A stretch of DNA of 8,949 bases from Limnohabitans sp. (GTDB lineage Bacteria; Pseudomonadota; Gammaproteobacteria; Burkholderiales; Burkholderiaceae_C): NCBI GenBank assembly GCA_023260735.1, contig JALQUL010000235.1:1-8949 (forward strand). The letters are read 5' to 3'. Under the pieces are notes generated by a model, which had not been told where the DNA came from, ran no database searches, and worked only from the letters and a program-made list of their open reading frames with translations. Below, in pieces: positions 1 to 6,913 of this stretch; the first letter of the stretch is position 1, and each line of letters starts with the position of its first letter. The position numbers and the translations under genes were made by a program.

Positions 1-115
1 TTCCGTCTGCAGCCGAAACTACTCGGTAGCCTAAACGTTGCAGCAGTCGTTCAGTTACCCTTCTAACGGTAATAGAGTCATCTACCACCATTACCAAAGG
101 TTTTTTACCCGAATT
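1..115 (-). other. chpA: N-terminal part of the ChpA receiver (REC) domain, truncated
   Basis: From residue about 2252 the protein reads KPLVMVVDDSITVRRVTE and goes on to LGYRVVSAADG, where the window ends. The acidic pair D2263/D2264 and the first helix are typical of CheY-like receivers. The phosphoacceptor Asp and the switch residues lie beyond the window, so competence of this receiver cannot be judged. Confidence 0.9.
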
Positions 116-3100
116 GGCTAGTGCTTCTTTTTCAGGCGTAGGCAAGGCTTGTTTTTGATTGGCTTTGAATTTTTCAGCATATACCAAAGCCAAAGCAACT
201 GGGTTGTAAATAAAGACCACATCGCCAGACGGCAAAATCGTTACACCTGTTAAGCCAGGTAATTGCGACAATTGTGGCCCCAAGTTTTTAACAATTACCT
301 CTTGATTATTTAAAACTTCATCCACGTGAATAGCAAGGCGACGTCCTGCACTTCTAACAATTACCACCGAGACAGTTTTTTGTTGTGTTTCTTTGGTTTG
401 TTTTGAACCACCAAACAAAAGACCCGCCCAAAAGAAGTTAAGTTGTTCTTGGCTATAAACCACTGTACCTTTTTCATAGGCTTGGGCTAAATCTTTTTGA
501 GAGTAACGCAAAACTTGCTCGACCATACCCACCTGAATTGCAGTAACCGTGGTATCACAACGAACCAATAAAACCTGAGTGGTGGCTGTTGTAAGTGGTA
601 AAACCAAACGCAGTCCAAAGCCTCGGCCTTTTTCGTTGGCTACTTCCATTCGTCCGCCTAAACCATCAATAGCCGAGCGAACCACATCCATACCAATACC
701 ACGACCAGAAATTTCGGTTACCTCAGTAGCGGTTGAAAAACCCTGTGAACAAATCAATTCAAAAGCTTTTTCTAGACTGATATTTTTTTCGCTCGCTTTG
801 ATTAATCCGGCTTTTATGGCTTTTTGAGAAATCGAGTCAAGATCTAATCCACGACCATCGTCACGGAATTGAATAAATACATCGTTCCTATCGTGACTAA
901 TAGCAATATGAATATGTCCTAATTCATTTTTATTGGCTTTTACACGCTCATTTGGACTTTCAATTCCATGAGCTACCGCATTACGAATAAGATGCTCAAG
1001 GCAAGGACCTACTTTGTCTAATAGCTGCCTATCAAGTTCTAAACTACCACCCTCAATTACTAAGTTAACCTTTTTATCGACATCTTTAGCCGCTTGCCTG
1101 ACAGTACGATGCAAGCGCTCGGACAGCAAATCAAACTCCACCATTCGGGTTCTTAAAATAGTCCTTTGTAAATCACGGGCTTGTCGGCCTTGACTGACCA
1201 ACTCATCAGTGGCTAAATCGATGTTCCGTGCAATACCTCTTTGTACAGTAGCAACGTCACTAACTGACTCAGCCATTACCCTCACTAATTCTTGTACCCT
1301 GGTAAATCGATCAAACTCAAGCGGGTCAAACTGGGTTTCGGTTTCTTTTTGTAGGGTTAAACGAGACTGCATTTGGGATTCTGCTTGAATCTCCAGTTCA
1401 CGTAATTGAACTCTTAAACGCTCGACATCACGGGTTAATTCGACTAAAGAAGATTTGAGTTTACCCACCTCGGTTTCAACTCGAGCACGGCTACTTAATA
1501 CTTCACCAGCTTGATTCATTAATTGATCAAGTAACTTGGCACTTACCCTAACGACTTGTTTAGTTTGAGTGCTATTATTTTCGATAACTTGAATTTCTGA
1601 AGCGTGACTTTCCACTTTTTCAGCAAAGTTAGGATCAACTATAGCTGAATCAACTTGTGCTTCTAACTTATTTAAAATTTCAAGTGCTTCAACTTCAGAC
1701 TGAGTTGCTGGTGCAAGATGGTTACTTGCAGATGCAGACACAGAAGCGGAAGCAGATGCTGTGACAGCTAAATCATCATTGGTAACAACAAGCGTTTGAA
1801 TCGAGGGAGTAAGTAGATTGACCTTAGCCTCTGGCTCGACTTCTGAATCAATTAAATGGGGCTTAATCGTCAATCGATTCGCACTTGCCTGATAACCCAA
1901 AGATGGATTTTCATACAATTTGGCCAATTGTTCGACTTCTAACTCAATGTGATCAAACCAAGCTAATAAATCATCGACTTGTTCTTCCGATAAAGCAGTA
2001 TCGGCGATAGTTTCAACTTCGGCCTCTAGACGATGTACGATTTCGCCTAGTCTATAAGCTCCCGCTAAACGCGCACTGCCTTTGAGAGTGTGTAAACCAC
2101 GCAAAACCTCAATTTTCGCATCTCGGTTAAGATGATCAGAAGTCCACACACGGCTGTTGCGCATGAGCTCGGGCAATAAGTCACGACTTTCTTCTAAAAA
2201 GAATCCAAATAATTCAGTATCTAAAATATCAATTGGTAAATTGAACTCGTTGTCTGGTTCCACCACTTGAGCTTCTTGTGGATTGTCCGATGCGTTATTA
2301 AAATCAAGACCTGCAACCGCTACCTGTTTTAAAACTTCTTCTATAGCGTTAGGTGCAGCACCCACTGCCGGTGGAGTTCGAACAGGCGCCACTGGCTCGG
2401 GTTCTGGTGCACGTCTTATAAAACATAAGCGTTGTAATTGAGCAATTAGCACAGAGTCGGGCTCTTTGAGGAAACCAGCTGCAAACTGATGCAACAAATA
2501 ACGAATCGAATCAACGGCCTGCTTAATCGTTTGAATTTCTTCCTCTTCAATAGAGGTCCAAGACTTAACATGGGCACAGACTTTTTCGAGTAAACGTGCC
2601 AAAGATGACAAACTGACTAAGCCCACCGTAGCAGAACACCCGGCTAAAAAGTGAGCACACTCTTCTGCTTCTGGAGGAATAGATTTTTCGCGCTCTAACA
2701 TCCACTCACCCACCACCGTATCTAACTCTCTGGTTTTTTCATCCGCCTCTTGTAAAAAGATGCTGTACAGATCGAACTTGATACGCAAATGCCCCACTAA
2801 TTTATATTGCTCTGACTCTGCAGGCCCCGTGTTAAGCTGCGAGGTCATTGCAGTTTGGGACAAAGTTTTAGTGGTACTTTTATCTACTGTAGCCACTAGC
2901 AAAGAATCACTTACCGACTCAGGCTCTAATACTTCGATTAACTGATTATCAAGATTGGAGTCGGTTAATGTTTCTGCGTTATGAACATCAATGGCATGAA
3001 TTGGATCAAGGTCAGTGTTAAGAGTAGCAGCTAAGTCTTGACTAATTAGGCGCTCTTTTGCATCAAAAATCTGATCTAAATCTGACACTAAATTAACACT

Positions 3101-6100
3101 TTTGTCTGTGCTTATTTTGGTCTCTAACTGTTTTGTGTGTTGCTCAGATTGAGCTGGACTATCAAGATCAACTAATAACAAATCTGATAAGGTTTTAGTA
3201 GAATTCGAATTGCTAGTGAGATTTATTTTTTTAGAGTCAATTTTTACGAAATCTTGTTCTAAAAAATCAACCTCATCGTTTTCCGATATTTCAGTAGCAT
3301 TAGCTTGTGATTCTTTTTCAGAACTTTGAATGGCTAAATTAGCGGGTTCATTTAAAAAATCAAAATCAGCTAAGCTGTCAATTGAGGCTTTTTGCGGAAC
3401 TGCTGAATCGGCTTGAAGAACTGATACTGAAGCAGGGACCTCATCAAAAATATCATCATGCCTGACGACATCTTCAGTCGCTGAACTGCGATTTGAATCC
3501 TCTAAAACTAAATCAATATCTTTAATAGCGTGAAAATGTTCAATCGGACTACTTGTTAAATTGTCTTGAACTTGAACTGTAGATTTCGCCTCAACTTGCC
3601 AATCTAGGTTTTCAAAATCAAGACCTTCTAGTGTAGCTGCAACAATATTTTCTTGCTCTAGTTTTGTTTGCTGTAATTTTTTATCATTTTTAAAATCCTC
3701 TAATTCTAAAAACGAATTATTTTCGAAAGGAATAAGTGCATCTTCTGATGAAGCCGACTCTTCTGGTTTTAATTTTTGAGTGTCAATTGATACTTCATCT
3801 TGACCAAGTATTACCTCGGTTTCGTTGGGTTGAAGTCTTTCAGTAATAACGGTCGATTCTGCTAAGGAAGATGAGGAGGAGTCTTCTGAACCTACTATAC
3901 CAACTGAGTTTTCTAATTGTTGATCAAGTGTATTTTTTGGTTCTCCAGTATTGACTAGAGATTCAATTTCTGAGAGTTCAAAATCTATTACCGCAGGAGC
4001 CTCAAATAAGTCCTGATTCAATGTAGCTGACTTTGCAACATCTTCTGCTTCCAGAAGTATATTCATTGGATCATCATTGAGTTTGGCAAAACCTTGATCG
4101 ACTTCAAACTCTGAAAATTCCACTTCTATTTTTTTAACCTTTTTGCCTTTAACTGGAGCTTTTGCAGAACTATTGTCTTGACTATTTGCTTTTGGTACTT
4201 GCATCGCTGCGGCTAAATTATGAGGCGACAAGGAGCTTGTTTTATCTTTTAATTTTGTTTTTGATGGGTTGTTTGTAGTAGTTGCTTCAGTTTTAGTTTT
4301 GGTACTGTCTTCTTGAGATACTTTATCAAGGTTGGGCTTTTGAATTTTTGGTAAGTAATTAGTAGCGTCTTTTAAATAATGACCAACTGATTGGTACTTG
4401 CCCTTTTGGCGCATTAATTGAGCCGCGTCAATAAAAGGTTGAGCCTTCCACTCTGGGTCTTGACCAGCCGCTATCATGGCGGACCATTGACCAATTAAAT
4501 TGAGTGCCTCTTGCGCCAATAAACATAAGTTGTCACTGACCGGATTGGTTTCATCGGTTAATTGCTCATTGAGTAATTGCTCCATCGACCATGAAGCATC
4601 TCCTAGCTCTTTAAGGCCCACCATTCGGGCGCTACCTTTTAAGGTATGAAATCCTCTTCTTAAACTCACTAATTTTTCGACATCTTTTGCATTAAGCTGC
4701 AAAGCAGAAACCGCCCCTAAACCTTGCTCTACCACATCTTGTGCTTCGTTGGCGAAGACACTTCGCATTTCACCATCTAGTTTTTTATTTTCTGCAAAGG
4801 CCGAATTAAGTTGGGTTTTATTAGTTTTTGAAGAAGATGTAATTGTGTTGTCTAAAAAGTCTTTAAGAGCGTTGTCGTCTTCAGAGTGAACAGAGGCGGA
4901 CGACTCTTCGTATGACGCACTCGTTTGATTGGAATGCTGTGACCATACCCGTTCATCAAGAGGGCTTCCAAATGTAGAGGTAATAGCCGCTTCAGAATAG
5001 AGAGGATCGGAATGGGCCAAAGACTGAAACTGATGCGATGCGTTGCCAGTTGTCATAGTTAACAAAGAGCTCTGCAAATCAAACCTAAATATTTTGGCTG
5101 GTAATTTAGGTTGATAAATCAACATATCAACCATTAAACCCAAAGTTGCTACGTTAGAAGCAATATTTTGAACCAAAATAGTTTTGGTATTTTTATTTAC
5201 AAGATCAGCCTCTATGGTGTCAAGTCTGCGCCTTAAATGAGTTACCGCATGTACGGCATCTTCTAGGCCGACGACAGACAAAACGCCCCGCATCTGATTA
5301 AGTAAGGTCGTTAAACGATCAACAGCATCTGAATTTTTGGTAGTTTGAAATAATAACTCGAAATGTCTCTCGGTTTCAGACACCAGTTGTTTCAGTTCAC
5401 CTGCGACATTACCAATCGTTTGATGATCACCTGAACGCCTAAACAAAGCTTCCATCCAAGGCAATAAATTAGGCGCCTCTTGATTTTTACTCACTTGTTG
5501 CAAGCGGTGGAACATCACCTCTGTTTTGACTTTTAAATCAGGATCAGAACTATAGACGTCTGCGATCGTATCTTCTAAAAATAATAATGCGGTTGCAACT
5601 TCAAGGGCTAAACTAGACGAAACTGGTTGATCATTTTTTAATAATTCTTCGATGCAGGTTAATAAGGCTTGCGTTAAGGCCGATAATTCTGGCCATAAAT
5701 GGCTCACAATTTTATGGAAATTGGTAAAGGCTAGCTCCAAATTGACCGGCTTATTTTGAGTACTTACCGACAGCTGTGACCAATACTCTTTAACTGCGTG
5801 GAGCAATAAATCTAGTTGCGCCAGCAGATCAGGATCTTTCACTTTAAAAGTTTGAATGGAGGCTAAATAATTTTGTTCAACTGGTTCTAGTTGGTGCTTA
5901 TCAAATAACGATTGAATAAATGTTGATTTGACTAAAGCTGTGGTCGCGATTTTTTTGGCATTTGCCACCATTAAGTTGGGGTCAAAACTATACCAAGCAC
6001 CTATAAAATATTTGAGTTCTGCCTGTAAGCCATCCAAAACTGGCGCTTGCAACAAACCAGGACTTTCATCTAGGGCTAAACGAATGGCTCTTGAAATAGT

Positions 6101-6868
6101 TCTTTTGACATATTTGTCAAAATTAAACTCGGTTTTTTCTAGGGTTTGTAAAAATACAATAGTCCAAAAAGATAGTTCTTGCAAACGAACATCGGTTCTT
6201 TTTTTGGCAATTTCAAAACAAGCTTGGATTAATGCTTGTAAGCTTGATTTATTGCCTTTCAGTAGCAATAACAAAGCAGCATCAATATCGGCTTTATCCA
6301 TGGATTGCGGTGTTAAGCCAAAAACAGACCACTTTAAAGGAAACTCTAAGGCAAGTAGTTGATGAGACTGTATCCACCAATGTGCAGGGTGTAAATCATG
6401 TCGTTTAGCGTGTAAAGCAATGATTTCAACTATGGGTAATAAAACAGTTTCTGGCCAGTTTTTGCCATTCTCCATACCTGTTAAAAATGCACTAACAGAA
6501 TACTGACAAGCCTTAACAGCCTTTAATAACTCAGGCTTAAGCACTTCGGGATTTTGTTTGGCTGAAAGCAAAACAGTGGCGATATCTTTGCAAATATCGG
6601 CACAAGCAAATTGTCCCACTAGTTTTAAGGCCCCTGCGGCTTTATGCATCTCAATTTCAGCAGATTTGAGATTGGGGGCACTGGCTAAATGGCTTGCTGG
6701 ATTACTCTTTAGATTTTTATCTGTACCGTGCCAACTTTCAAGCCCATGCACAACTGCTGCTACTGCAATTGCAAGAGATTTGCGCACCTCAACCGACACC
6801 CAATTAAGTGCATCGGTTCGATTAGGAGTAGTGATATCAATCGCTGAGGATATGATTTTTGAAGCCAT
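1..6868 (-). CDS. chpA: ChpA/PilL-type hybrid chemotaxis histidine kinase, 3' end cut by window edge
   Basis: CheA-type sensor kinase of the Pil-Chp pathway; in the family it autophosphorylates Hpt histidines and passes phosphate to PilG/PilH-type regulators to control type IV pili. Translation gives 2289 codons in one frame with no stop; about 100 more residues would complete the receiver, so about 2,400 in total, near the roughly 2,470 of the Pseudomonas protein. Order: FimL-like N-terminus with degenerate Hpt modules (H75, N524), canonical Hpt H741, acidic linker 846-1350, degenerate Hpt H1406, canonical Hpt H1593, Ser-Ala linker, dimerisation helices from about 1772, ATPase domain (N1963, D2004-G2007, GRGIGMD at 2055-2061), CheW-like domain about 2093-2232, receiver from about 2252 with its acidic pair D2263/D2264. 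No signal peptide or membrane segment is seen, so it is cytoplasmic. The ATG at 6868 is chosen because an AGGT lies 8 bases upstream and the gap to pilJ is short, which suggests co-transcription. Family assignment is firm; the paralogue name rests on the multi-Hpt architecture and the pilJ neighbour. Confidence 0.95.
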   Translation of the reverse strand, partial: MASKIISSAIDITTPNRTDALNWVSVEVRKSLAIAVAAVVHGLESWHGTDKNLKSNPASHLASAPNLKSAEIEMHKAAGALKLVGQFACADICKDIATVLLSAKQNPEVLKPELLKAVKACQYSVSAFLTGMENGKNWPETVLLPIVEIIALHAKRHDLHPAHWWIQSHQLLALEFPLKWSVFGLTPQSMDKADIDAALLLLLKGNKSSLQALIQACFEIAKKRTDVRLQELSFWTIVFLQTLEKTEFNFDKYVKRTISRAIRLALDESPGLLQAPVLDGLQAELKYFIGAWYSFDPNLMVANAKKIATTALVKSTFIQSLFDKHQLEPVEQNYLASIQTFKVKDPDLLAQLDLLLHAVKEYWSQLSVSTQNKPVNLELAFTNFHKIVSHLWPELSALTQALLTCIEELLKNDQPVSSSLALEVATALLFLEDTIADVYSSDPDLKVKTEVMFHRLQQVSKNQEAPNLLPWMEALFRRSGDHQTIGNVAGELKQLVSETERHFELLFQTTKNSDAVDRLTTLLNQMRGVLSVVGLEDAVHAVTHLRRRLDTIEADLVNKNTKTILVQNIASNVATLGLMVDMLIYQPKLPAKIFRFDLQSSLLTMTTGNASHQFQSLAHSDPLYSEAAITSTFGSPLDERVWSQHSNQTSASYEESSASVHSEDDNALKDFLDNTITSSSKTNKTQLNSAFAENKKLDGEMRSVFANEAQDVVEQGLGAVSALQLNAKDVEKLVSLRRGFHTLKGSARMVGLKELGDASWSMEQLLNEQLTDETNPVSDNLCLLAQEALNLIGQWSAMIAAGQDPEWKAQPFIDAAQLMRQKGKYQSVGHYLKDATNYLPKIQKPNLDKVSQEDSTKTKTEATTTNNPSKTKLKDKTSSLSPHNLAAAMQVPKANSQDNSSAKAPVKGKKVKKIEVEFSEFEVDQGFAKLNDDPMNILLEAEDVAKSATLNQDLFEAPAVIDFELSEIESLVNTGEPKNTLDQQLENSVGIVGSEDSSSSSLAESTVITERLQPNETEVILGQDEVSIDTQKLKPEESASSEDALIPFENNSFLELEDFKNDKKLQQTKLEQENIVAATLEGLDFENLDWQVEAKSTVQVQDNLTSSPIEHFHAIKDIDLVLEDSNRSSATEDVVRHDDIFDEVPASVSVLQADSAVPQKASIDSLADFDFLNEPANLAIQSSEKESQANATEISENDEVDFLEQDFVKIDSKKINLTSNSNSTKTLSDLLLVDLDSPAQSEQHTKQLETKISTDKSVNLVSDLDQIFDAKERLISQDLAATLNTDLDPIHAIDVHNAETLTDSNLDNQLIEVLEPESVSDSLLVATVDKSTTKTLSQTAMTSQLNTGPAESEQYKLVGHLRIKFDLYSIFLQEADEKTRELDTVVGEWMLEREKSIPPEAEECAHFLAGCSATVGLVSLSSLARLLEKVCAHVKSWTSIEEEEIQTIKQAVDSIRYLLHQFAAGFLKEPDSVLIAQLQRLCFIRRAPEPEPVAPVRTPPAVGAAPNAIEEVLKQVAVAGLDFNNASDNPQEAQVVEPDNEFNLPIDILDTELFGFFLEESRDLLPELMRNSRVWTSDHLNRDAKIEVLRGLHTLKGSARLAGAYRLGEIVHRLEAEVETIADTALSEEQVDDLLAWFDHIELEVEQLAKLYENPSLGYQASANRLTIKPHLIDSEVEPEAKVNLLTPSIQTLVVTNDDLAVTASASASVSASASNHLAPATQSEVEALEILNKLEAQVDSAIVDPNFAEKVESHASEIQVIENNSTQTKQVVRVSAKLLDQLMNQAGEVLSSRARVETEVGKLKSSLVELTRDVERLRVQLRELEIQAESQMQSRLTLQKETETQFDPLEFDRFTRVQELVRVMAESVSDVATVQRGIARNIDLATDELVSQGRQARDLQRTILRTRMVEFDLLSERLHRTVRQAAKDVDKKVNLVIEGGSLELDRQLLDKVGPCLEHLIRNAVAHGIESPNERVKANKNELGHIHIAISHDRNDVFIQFRDDGRGLDLDSISQKAIKAGLIKASEKNISLEKAFELICSQGFSTATEVTEISGRGIGMDVVRSAIDGLGGRMEVANEKGRGFGLRLVLPLTTATTQVLLVRCDTTVTAIQVGMVEQVLRYSQKDLAQAYEKGTVVYSQEQLNFFWAGLLFGGSKQTKETQQKTVSVVIVRSAGRRLAIHVDEVLNNQEVIVKNLGPQLSQLPGLTGVTILPSGDVVFIYNPVALALVYAEKFKANQKQALPTPEKEALANSGKKPLVMVVDDSITVRRVTERLLQRLGYRVVSAADG
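173..592 (-). other. chpA: ChpA CheW-like (P5) regulatory domain
   Basis: Residues about 2093-2232 follow directly on the ATPase domain and have the beta-rich pattern of CheA P5/CheW folds: TTQVLLVRCDTTVTAIQ near the start, VSVVIVRSAGRRLAIHVDEV in the middle, and GLTGVTILPSGDVVFIYNP near the end. In CheA kinases this domain binds the CheW-type adaptor and the receptor tip, so it is the expected link to PilJ. Confidence 0.85.
593..1555 (-). other. chpA: ChpA dimerisation and ATPase (kinase) core
   Basis: Residues about 1772-2092. The dimerisation part starts at VVRVSAKLLDQLMNQAGEVL and runs as long helices for about 140 residues. The ATP-binding part has an N box EHLIRNAVAHGIE (N1963), a G1 box DDGRGLD (D2004-G2007), a GFSTA segment, and a G2 box SGRGIGMDVV (GRGIGMD at 2055-2061). 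All residues expected for ATP binding are present, so the kinase appears catalytically competent. Confidence 0.92.
1731..1760. repeat. Five-copy hexanucleotide repeat coding for a Ser-Ala run
   Basis: The plus strand reads gatgca gacaca gaagcg gaagca gatgct, five imperfect hexamers. On the coding strand this gives an alternating Ala/Val-Ser stretch at ChpA residues 1704-1715. It lies between the last Hpt domain and the dimerisation helices, where a flexible linker is expected. A six-base unit can change in number without breaking the frame. Confidence 0.7.
1919..2227 (-). other. chpA: ChpA module 5: canonical Hpt domain, phosphoacceptor H1593
   Basis: Residues about 1548-1650 carry LHTLKGSARLAGAYRLGE, a full Hpt signature with H1593. 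It is the module nearest to the kinase core and so occupies the position of the CheA P1 domain. It is the most likely primary autophosphorylation site, although in multi-Hpt ChpA proteins other modules may also accept phosphate. It shares the octapeptide HTLKGSAR with module 3. Confidence 0.88.
2519..2797 (-). other. chpA: ChpA module 4: degenerate Hpt-like domain, H1406 with Lys replaced by Ala
   Basis: Residues about 1358-1450. The leading helix (LYSIFLQEADEKTRELD) resembles that of module 5 (LFGFFLEESRDLLPEL), and HFLAGCSATVG (H1406 to G1416) aligns to the canonical motif without gaps. The His and both glycines are kept, and the Lys is Ala. A low-activity or inactive phosphotransfer module is the simplest reading, but His retention leaves activity possible. 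Confidence 0.65.
2819..4333 (-). other. chpA: ChpA long acidic low-complexity linker (about 500 residues)
   Basis: Residues about 846-1350 have no recognisable domain. They start Lys/Thr/Ser-rich and become rich in Asp, Glu, Ser and Thr, including a run of five serines near residue 996. Short acidic-aromatic patches recur: VEFSEFEVD, VIDFELSEI, GLDFENLDW, LADFDFLNE, EVDFLEQDF. The DNA is very AT-rich in places (12 G+C in 60 bases at 3661-3720). The reading frame was followed through it and stays open. It is probably disordered and joins the N-terminal modules to the Hpt-kinase part. Confidence 0.75.
4469..4786 (-). other. chpA: ChpA module 3: canonical Hpt domain, phosphoacceptor H741
   Basis: Residues about 695-800 carry FHTLKGSARMVGL, the standard HxxKG Hpt signature, with H741 as the expected phosphoacceptor. 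The preceding helix starts near VFANEAQDVVEQ, and the following helix (ELGDASWSMEQLLNEQL) matches the usual four-helix layout. It is one of only two modules in the protein with a complete signature, so it is probably active in phosphotransfer. Confidence 0.88.
5144..5416 (-). other. chpA: ChpA module 2: Hpt-like domain with Asn at the acceptor position
   Basis: Residues about 485-575 contain NQMRGVLSVVG (N524 to G534), which aligns without gaps to the canonical HTLKGSARMVG. Asn replaces the phosphoacceptor His and Arg replaces the Lys, while the two glycines and the hydrophobic pattern remain. The module keeps the look of the fold but should be unable to carry a phosphohistidine at this position. 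A structural or docking role is an inference. Residues about 120-485 before it are helical and not assigned to a named fold here. Confidence 0.6.
6509..6811 (-). other. chpA: ChpA module 1: degenerate Hpt-like domain, H75 with Lys replaced by Ala
   Basis: Residues about 20-120 of ChpA form a helical module whose motif HKAAGALKLVG (H75 to G85) lines up without gaps with the canonical HTLKGSARMVG of module 3. The acceptor His and both glycines are kept. The Lys three residues after the His, normally conserved in Hpt domains, is Ala. It is the first part of the N-terminal region that in this family resembles FimL. Whether H75 is phosphorylated cannot be told from sequence. Confidence 0.65.
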
Positions 6869-6913
6869 TAAATTAAACCTGTAAGACCTAGTGCTTTAAA
6901 AGCTTTTTGTCTA
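6869..6913 (-). other. 45-base pilJ-chpA intergenic gap
   Basis: The gap between the pilJ stop (TAA at 6914-6916) and the chpA start holds the ribosome binding site and a 10-base palindrome AAAAGCTTTT at 6898-6907. The palindrome has no loop and no G+C-rich stem, so it does not look like a terminator. No convincing -10/-35 pair is evident. The two genes are most simply read as one transcript, with chpA downstream. Confidence 0.6.
6877..6880 (-). promoter_or_regulatory. Likely ribosome binding site of chpA
   Basis: Read on the minus strand, the sequence before chpA is ACAGGTTTAATTTAATG. The AGGT matches part of the Shine-Dalgarno consensus and leaves 8 bases before the ATG at 6868. It is a modest site in an otherwise AT-rich leader, and it supports this ATG as the start. 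It is short enough that chance cannot be excluded. Confidence 0.6.

Noticed and set aside
579..827. Short plus-strand open frame, and similar ones at 2760-2945 and 8235-8564
   Set aside because: All are antisense to well-supported domains (kinase core, Hpt-like module 4 and linker, PilJ periplasmic region) and have no independent support.
4042..4057. Hairpin CTTCTG-CTTC-CAGAAG inside the chpA linker
   Set aside because: A six-base stem in a low-complexity coding region rich in similar words (GAA/TCT codons); not a credible terminator or regulatory site.
5928..6362. Plus-strand open frame of 144 codons
   Set aside because: It lies wholly antisense to chpA, whose frame is continuous and has clear homology features; the predicted peptide shows no recognisable domain and no ribosome binding site was noted.
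6558..6884. Plus-strand open frame of 108 codons across the chpA start
   Set aside because: It is antisense to the first Hpt-like module of ChpA. It resembles no family I know and is best seen as a shadow of the coding strand.
6898..6907. AAAAGCTTTT palindrome in the pilJ-chpA gap as a terminator or operator
   Set aside because: No loop and almost no G+C in the stem; the close spacing and gene order favour read-through.
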